A stretch of DNA of 64,000 nt, from NCBI GenBank assembly GCA_023423405.1, contig JAFAFR010000008.1, positions 401,799-465,798 of the forward strand, written 5' to 3'. Positions 60,825-64,000 of this stretch are shown here, piece after piece (positions within the stretch are counted from its first letter, which is position 1; the number at the start of each line of letters is the position of its first letter). The position numbers and the translations under genes were made by a program. The notes beneath the pieces were generated by a model that worked only from the letters and a program-made list of their open reading frames with translations, was not told where the DNA came from and searched no databases. This DNA is from Bacteroidota bacterium (GTDB taxonomy: Bacteria; Bacteroidota; Bacteroidia; Chitinophagales; Chitinophagaceae).

Positions 60825-63506
60825 ATGAAAGCGACAGTACTTTTGGGTATGCTGATGACGGCAGCCCTGACTTCGAATGCCCAGAACGGTAAGCCCCTGT
60901 GGCAAAACAAGGTGTATAGTGTGTATGCGGACAGTATACGCCAGGGAAACTATGTGGCGAAAGCAATCAGTGCCACACAGATTGTTTCCAACTATGAGAG
61001 TCCCGCCAACCTGTTCAAAAGTGCGGACATCAGTTTCAAGTTCAGCATCAACGGGAAGGACAATGAAATGGTTTCGGGAGCAGATCACCATCTTGCCTGT
61101 GTAGCGGTTAACGGCGTTTACACAACGCCGTTACTGAAATTCGGAACCGTTGAACACGATCAGTACCAGCCTTCGGGGGCATATATCGCGCCCAATACGC
61201 GGTTGACGATACGGGTAGATATGCGGGAGGTAATGACCGCTTTTGCGACTGCCGGTTACTATACGACGTTCAAAGGCGAGAAGATCTACAAGGAAGATTT
61301 TAAGGGGCTCTATGTGGCCGGCAGCACGGCGCCGCTGATCTGGGATTTTGACAACCTGGTGCATCACCCTGACCTGCAACTGCAGGATCCTGACGGGGAC
61401 GGGATCTATGAGGTGATGCTGCTGATGAATGCGCATGGGCAGCAACAGACGACGGATGCATCCTGGACCCTGACAAAGAACCTGGAAGCCTATCCCCGTT
61501 ATCATTCTCCCTATCCCCTGTCAGACGCCAACTATAATTTATCGCTCGAAGAAATGGTGAATGCCGTGGAGCCGGACGGTACGTTCCGGACCGGCAAGGA
61601 GTGGGCGGGCGTATGGACCCGCGACGTGAGTTACAGCATCATTCTTTCCATGGCGCACCTGCAGCCGCAGGTGAGCAGGAACAGCCTCATGCATAAAGTG
61701 AATAAAAAGAAAAGGATCATCCAGGATACCGGCACCGGGGGAGCCTGGCCGGTGTCGACCGACCGGATGGTATGGGCCATTGCTGCCTGGGAGATCTATG
61801 AAGTGACCGGCGACAAGGACTGGCTGCGGCAGGCGCAGGAGATTATTAAGAATTCTATTGACGATGACCTGGAGAATGTATATGATGCAAAGACGGGACT
61901 GGTGAAGGGTGAATCATCGTTCCTGGACTGGCGCGAGCAGACTTATCCGAAATGGATGCAGCCGGTGGACATTTTCGAATCGGAAAACCTGGGCACGAAT
62001 GCGGTGCACTACAAGGCCAATATGGTACTGGGCAGGATGAGTGAACTGGTGGGCGATAAGGCCACTGCAGCAAAGCATCAGAAGATTGCGCAGCAAATCA
62101 AACGCGGTATCAATAATCACCTGTGGCAGCAGGACGCACAATACTACGGGCAGTTCCTGTATGGCCGTGTGAATAAGATCTTGTCTCCCCGCTGGGAGAC
62201 CCTGGGAGAAGCATTGTGTATCCTGTTTGATATAGCCGATGCGCAGCAGGCGCAACAGATGGTGGCCCATGCGCCGGCAGGGGATTTTGGCATACCCTGT
62301 ATCTCGCCGCAGATCCCGAATATTCCGCCGTATCACAACAATGGCGTGTGGCCATTTGTGCAGGCATACTGGATGCTGGCGGCCGCGAAGTGTGGCAATG
62401 CGGAATCGGTGATGGAAAGCATCAGTGCCATTTACCGGGCTGCGGGATTGTTCGTGACCAACAAGGAGAATTTCGTGTCGGAGAATGGTGATTTCCTGGG
62501 CACGCAGATCAACTCCAGCAATATGTTGTGGAGCCTCGCGGGGAATATTGCCATTGTACACAAAGTATTGTTCGGAATGCAGTTTAAGGAAGATGGTTTG
62601 CTGTTCCGGCCGATGGTGCCGCAGGTGCTGCAGGGGAAAAGGAGTCTGCACAATGTCAGGTATCGGAATGCTGTTTTGAATATTGATATGGAAGGTTTCG
62701 GGACTGTGGTGAAGCGGTTTGTTTTGGATGGGCGGGAACTTGCTGTGCCCCGGTTGCCGGCGGATCTGTCGGGAACACACCAGGTACGGATTGAACTGGC
62801 GGAGGGGTCCGTTCACCCGAAGCAGGCACCCAGCGAAGGGAACCATACCTCAGTTCCCGCGCCGGAAGTAAAATATGAAAATGGTCAACTTGTATGGAAT
62901 GCCATTGACGGTGCGAAAAGCTACCAGCTTATCAAAAACGGGAAGCTGCTGAAAACAGTCACCGGTACCAGTATAAACGTGAAGGAGGAGGGCTTTGACG
63001 AATACCAGGTGATTGCCATCGATAAGAAAAACGTACCCTCATTTGCCAGTGAGCCGGTGCCCGTTGTGGCTGCGCGGGCCATTGTACTATATGAGGCGGA
63101 ACAATATGCCAAGAAAGCGGCGTTTCCATATAAAGGATTTTCCGGGGAAGGTTTTGTTGAAACCTCGGTGACGGTCAACAGGAGGGTAGTGATACCGGTG
63201 ACGATTGAAAAAGCTGGCACTTACCTGGTCGACTGTCGTTATGCCAATGGAAATGGTCCCACGAATACCGATAACAGGTGTGCTGTCAGGACCCTAATGA
63301 TTGATCAGCAAAAGCAAGGTGTGCTGGTGTTGCCGCAAAGAGGAAAAGGAGAGTGGTCGGCCTGGGGATACAGCAATGGTATTGAGATCAGTTTATCCGC
63401 CGGAAAGCACGAGCTGGTGATCGAATACCAGGATGTCAATGAAAACATGAACGGCGAAGTGAACCAGGCGATGATTGATTTTGTGCGGGTGATCAGGAGG
63501 TTGTGA
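60825..63506 (+). CDS. six-hairpin glycosidase-like enzyme with a C-terminal CBM6/35-like module
   Basis: The 893-residue protein has a signal peptide (to about SNAQ), an N-terminal beta domain of about 220 residues, and an (alpha/alpha)6 domain with EWAGVWTRDVSYSIILSMAHL, GGAWPVSTDRMVWAIAAWEI, SFLDWREQTYPKWMQP and ENLGTNAVHYKANMV. This layout resembles glycogen-debranching/GH63/GH15-type enzymes; I cannot fix the GH family. After a Fn3-like segment (about 685-745) it ends with a CBM6/35-like module (VLYEAEQYAKKAAFPYKGF, then MIDFVRVIRRL). Its place as the last gene of the dextran-type locus suggests it acts on alpha-linked branches. Confidence 0.8.
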   Translation: MKATVLLGMLMTAALTSNAQNGKPLWQNKVYSVYADSIRQGNYVAKAISATQIVSNYESPANLFKSADISFKFSINGKDNEMVSGADHHLACVAVNGVYTTPLLKFGTVEHDQYQPSGAYIAPNTRLTIRVDMREVMTAFATAGYYTTFKGEKIYKEDFKGLYVAGSTAPLIWDFDNLVHHPDLQLQDPDGDGIYEVMLLMNAHGQQQTTDASWTLTKNLEAYPRYHSPYPLSDANYNLSLEEMVNAVEPDGTFRTGKEWAGVWTRDVSYSIILSMAHLQPQVSRNSLMHKVNKKKRIIQDTGTGGAWPVSTDRMVWAIAAWEIYEVTGDKDWLRQAQEIIKNSIDDDLENVYDAKTGLVKGESSFLDWREQTYPKWMQPVDIFESENLGTNAVHYKANMVLGRMSELVGDKATAAKHQKIAQQIKRGINNHLWQQDAQYYGQFLYGRVNKILSPRWETLGEALCILFDIADAQQAQQMVAHAPAGDFGIPCISPQIPNIPPYHNNGVWPFVQAYWMLAAAKCGNAESVMESISAIYRAAGLFVTNKENFVSENGDFLGTQINSSNMLWSLAGNIAIVHKVLFGMQFKEDGLLFRPMVPQVLQGKRSLHNVRYRNAVLNIDMEGFGTVVKRFVLDGRELAVPRLPADLSGTHQVRIELAEGSVHPKQAPSEGNHTSVPAPEVKYENGQLVWNAIDGAKSYQLIKNGKLLKTVTGTSINVKEEGFDEYQVIAIDKKNVPSFASEPVPVVAARAIVLYEAEQYAKKAAFPYKGFSGEGFVETSVTVNRRVVIPVTIEKAGTYLVDCRYANGNGPTNTDNRCAVRTLMIDQQKQGVLVLPQRGKGEWSAWGYSNGIEISLSAGKHELVIEYQDVNENMNGEVNQAMIDFVRVIRRL

Positions 63507-64000
63507 AAGATTGATTTTGAAAGTCATAATATTTATATATCTCGTAAGGACTTCAAAAAAAATTGGCTTTCAAAGATGGCTTACTAAAGGATGAAGAATT
63601 GCCAACATTATATCAATTTGACCTACATTATGTTCAAGAAGCGCGAACTTGCGGTTTTCTATATAAAGGAATCTTCTATTTAGTTTGATTTGACAGATAT
63701 CACACAATTTCTCCAGGCGAAAAATAAACCAGCCCTGCACATCATCTTTTTTATCTTACTAAGCAGCGCCTAGCCAGTCGGACAGAATTCAGCATCCTGG
63801 AGCCCTTGACAACATCACTAAGAATCTGCAGTCCTTTTATATTTTTTACCATTATTGTCCGACTAAAGTCGGCATTTAATTACCTGTAATCCTTTGTGGC
63901 AAAGGGTTGCAGAGGAAAAATGCACTGTTTCAAAATAAAGGGGAGTACTCCCGTCTGTTTAAGTCGAAAAAGCCATTGGTGAGTTATGTGCTTTTCTCCA
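63507..64000. other. AT-rich gene-free end region
   Basis: These 494 bases hold no gene I can support. They are AT-rich and contain inverted repeats (63776-63872). On the minus strand a 39-codon frame is open from the window edge to a stop near 63880, too short to call. The region may hold an insertion-sequence end or the start of another unit beyond the window. Confidence 0.5.
63776..63872. repeat. inverted 9-base repeats and a palindrome in the end region
   Basis: AGTCGGACA (63776-63784) and TGTCCGACT (63856-63864) are perfect inverted copies 71 bases apart, and the second one is part of the palindrome CCGACT-AA-AGTCGG (63859-63872). Such nested short repeats occur at ends of mobile elements, but no transposase is visible. 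Confidence 0.5.

Noticed and set aside
63880..64000. The C-terminus of a minus-strand gene entering from the right edge
   Set aside because: The frame is open for only 39 codons to the edge and shows no family signature; it could be chance and needs the next sequence to judge.
1..64000. CRISPR arrays, rRNA and tRNA genes
   Set aside because: I looked in the gaps between genes and saw no spaced direct repeats of CRISPR type and no tRNA or rRNA-like sequence.

Overview
The window comes from a member of the Bacteroidota, most likely the family Chitinophagaceae. The evidence is gene content and promoter style: a SusC/SusD/SusE locus with a hybrid two-component regulator, a PorT-type outer-membrane protein next to ubiE, an atpD-atpC pair detached from the other ATP synthase genes, a dcw cluster whose FtsI carries a PASTA domain and whose FtsZ has a long tail, TAnnTTTG promoter boxes, and few Shine-Dalgarno sites. 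The genus cannot be named from the sequence alone.

Bases 1-6658 hold a tightly packed plus-strand run. It contains the 3' part of a RemB/Wzi-like outer-membrane protein, a UbiA prenyltransferase, a type III polyketide synthase, a methyltransferase, an FAD monooxygenase and a DUF5723 outer-membrane protein. The four middle genes overlap one another and look like a biosynthetic operon for a prenylated or quinone-like phenolic lipid.

Bases 6670-28000 are mostly housekeeping genes on both strands: a CoA-binding protein, a YkuK-like protein, engB, PDH E2, a glycosyltransferase fused to a degenerate SerB-like domain, rhomboid protease, porT, ubiE, an M48 peptidase, dnaX, a GNAT-like protein, a YtxH/holin-like trio, an L,D-transpeptidase, atpD-atpC, yqgE, an orphan histidine kinase and queA. 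Several genes here have a TAnnTTTG box only 4-6 bases before a well-constrained start codon, which suggests leaderless mRNAs.

Bases 28082-44303 are a complete-looking dcw cluster, mraZ-rsmH-ftsL-ftsI-murE-mraY-murD-ftsW-murG-murC-ftsQ-ftsA-ftsZ. A three-repeat MraZ operator precedes it and an intrinsic terminator ends it. murF and ddl are absent.

Bases 44315-46491 are an accessory patch: a TIGR01777 epimerase, an AT-rich gene of unknown function, and a 190-base fragment of a second epimerase copy.

Bases 46492-63506 form a polysaccharide utilisation locus. A 1326-residue HTCS regulator is divergent from susC-susD-susE, a GH66 dextranase-like lipoprotein, a GH31 alpha-glucosidase and a six-hairpin glycosidase with a C-terminal carbohydrate-binding module. 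The predicted substrate is dextran or another alpha-1,6-rich glucan: cut at the surface by GH66, bound by SusD/E, imported by SusC and trimmed in the periplasm by GH31 and the last enzyme. The final 494 bases are AT-rich, contain short inverted repeats and hold no gene I can support.
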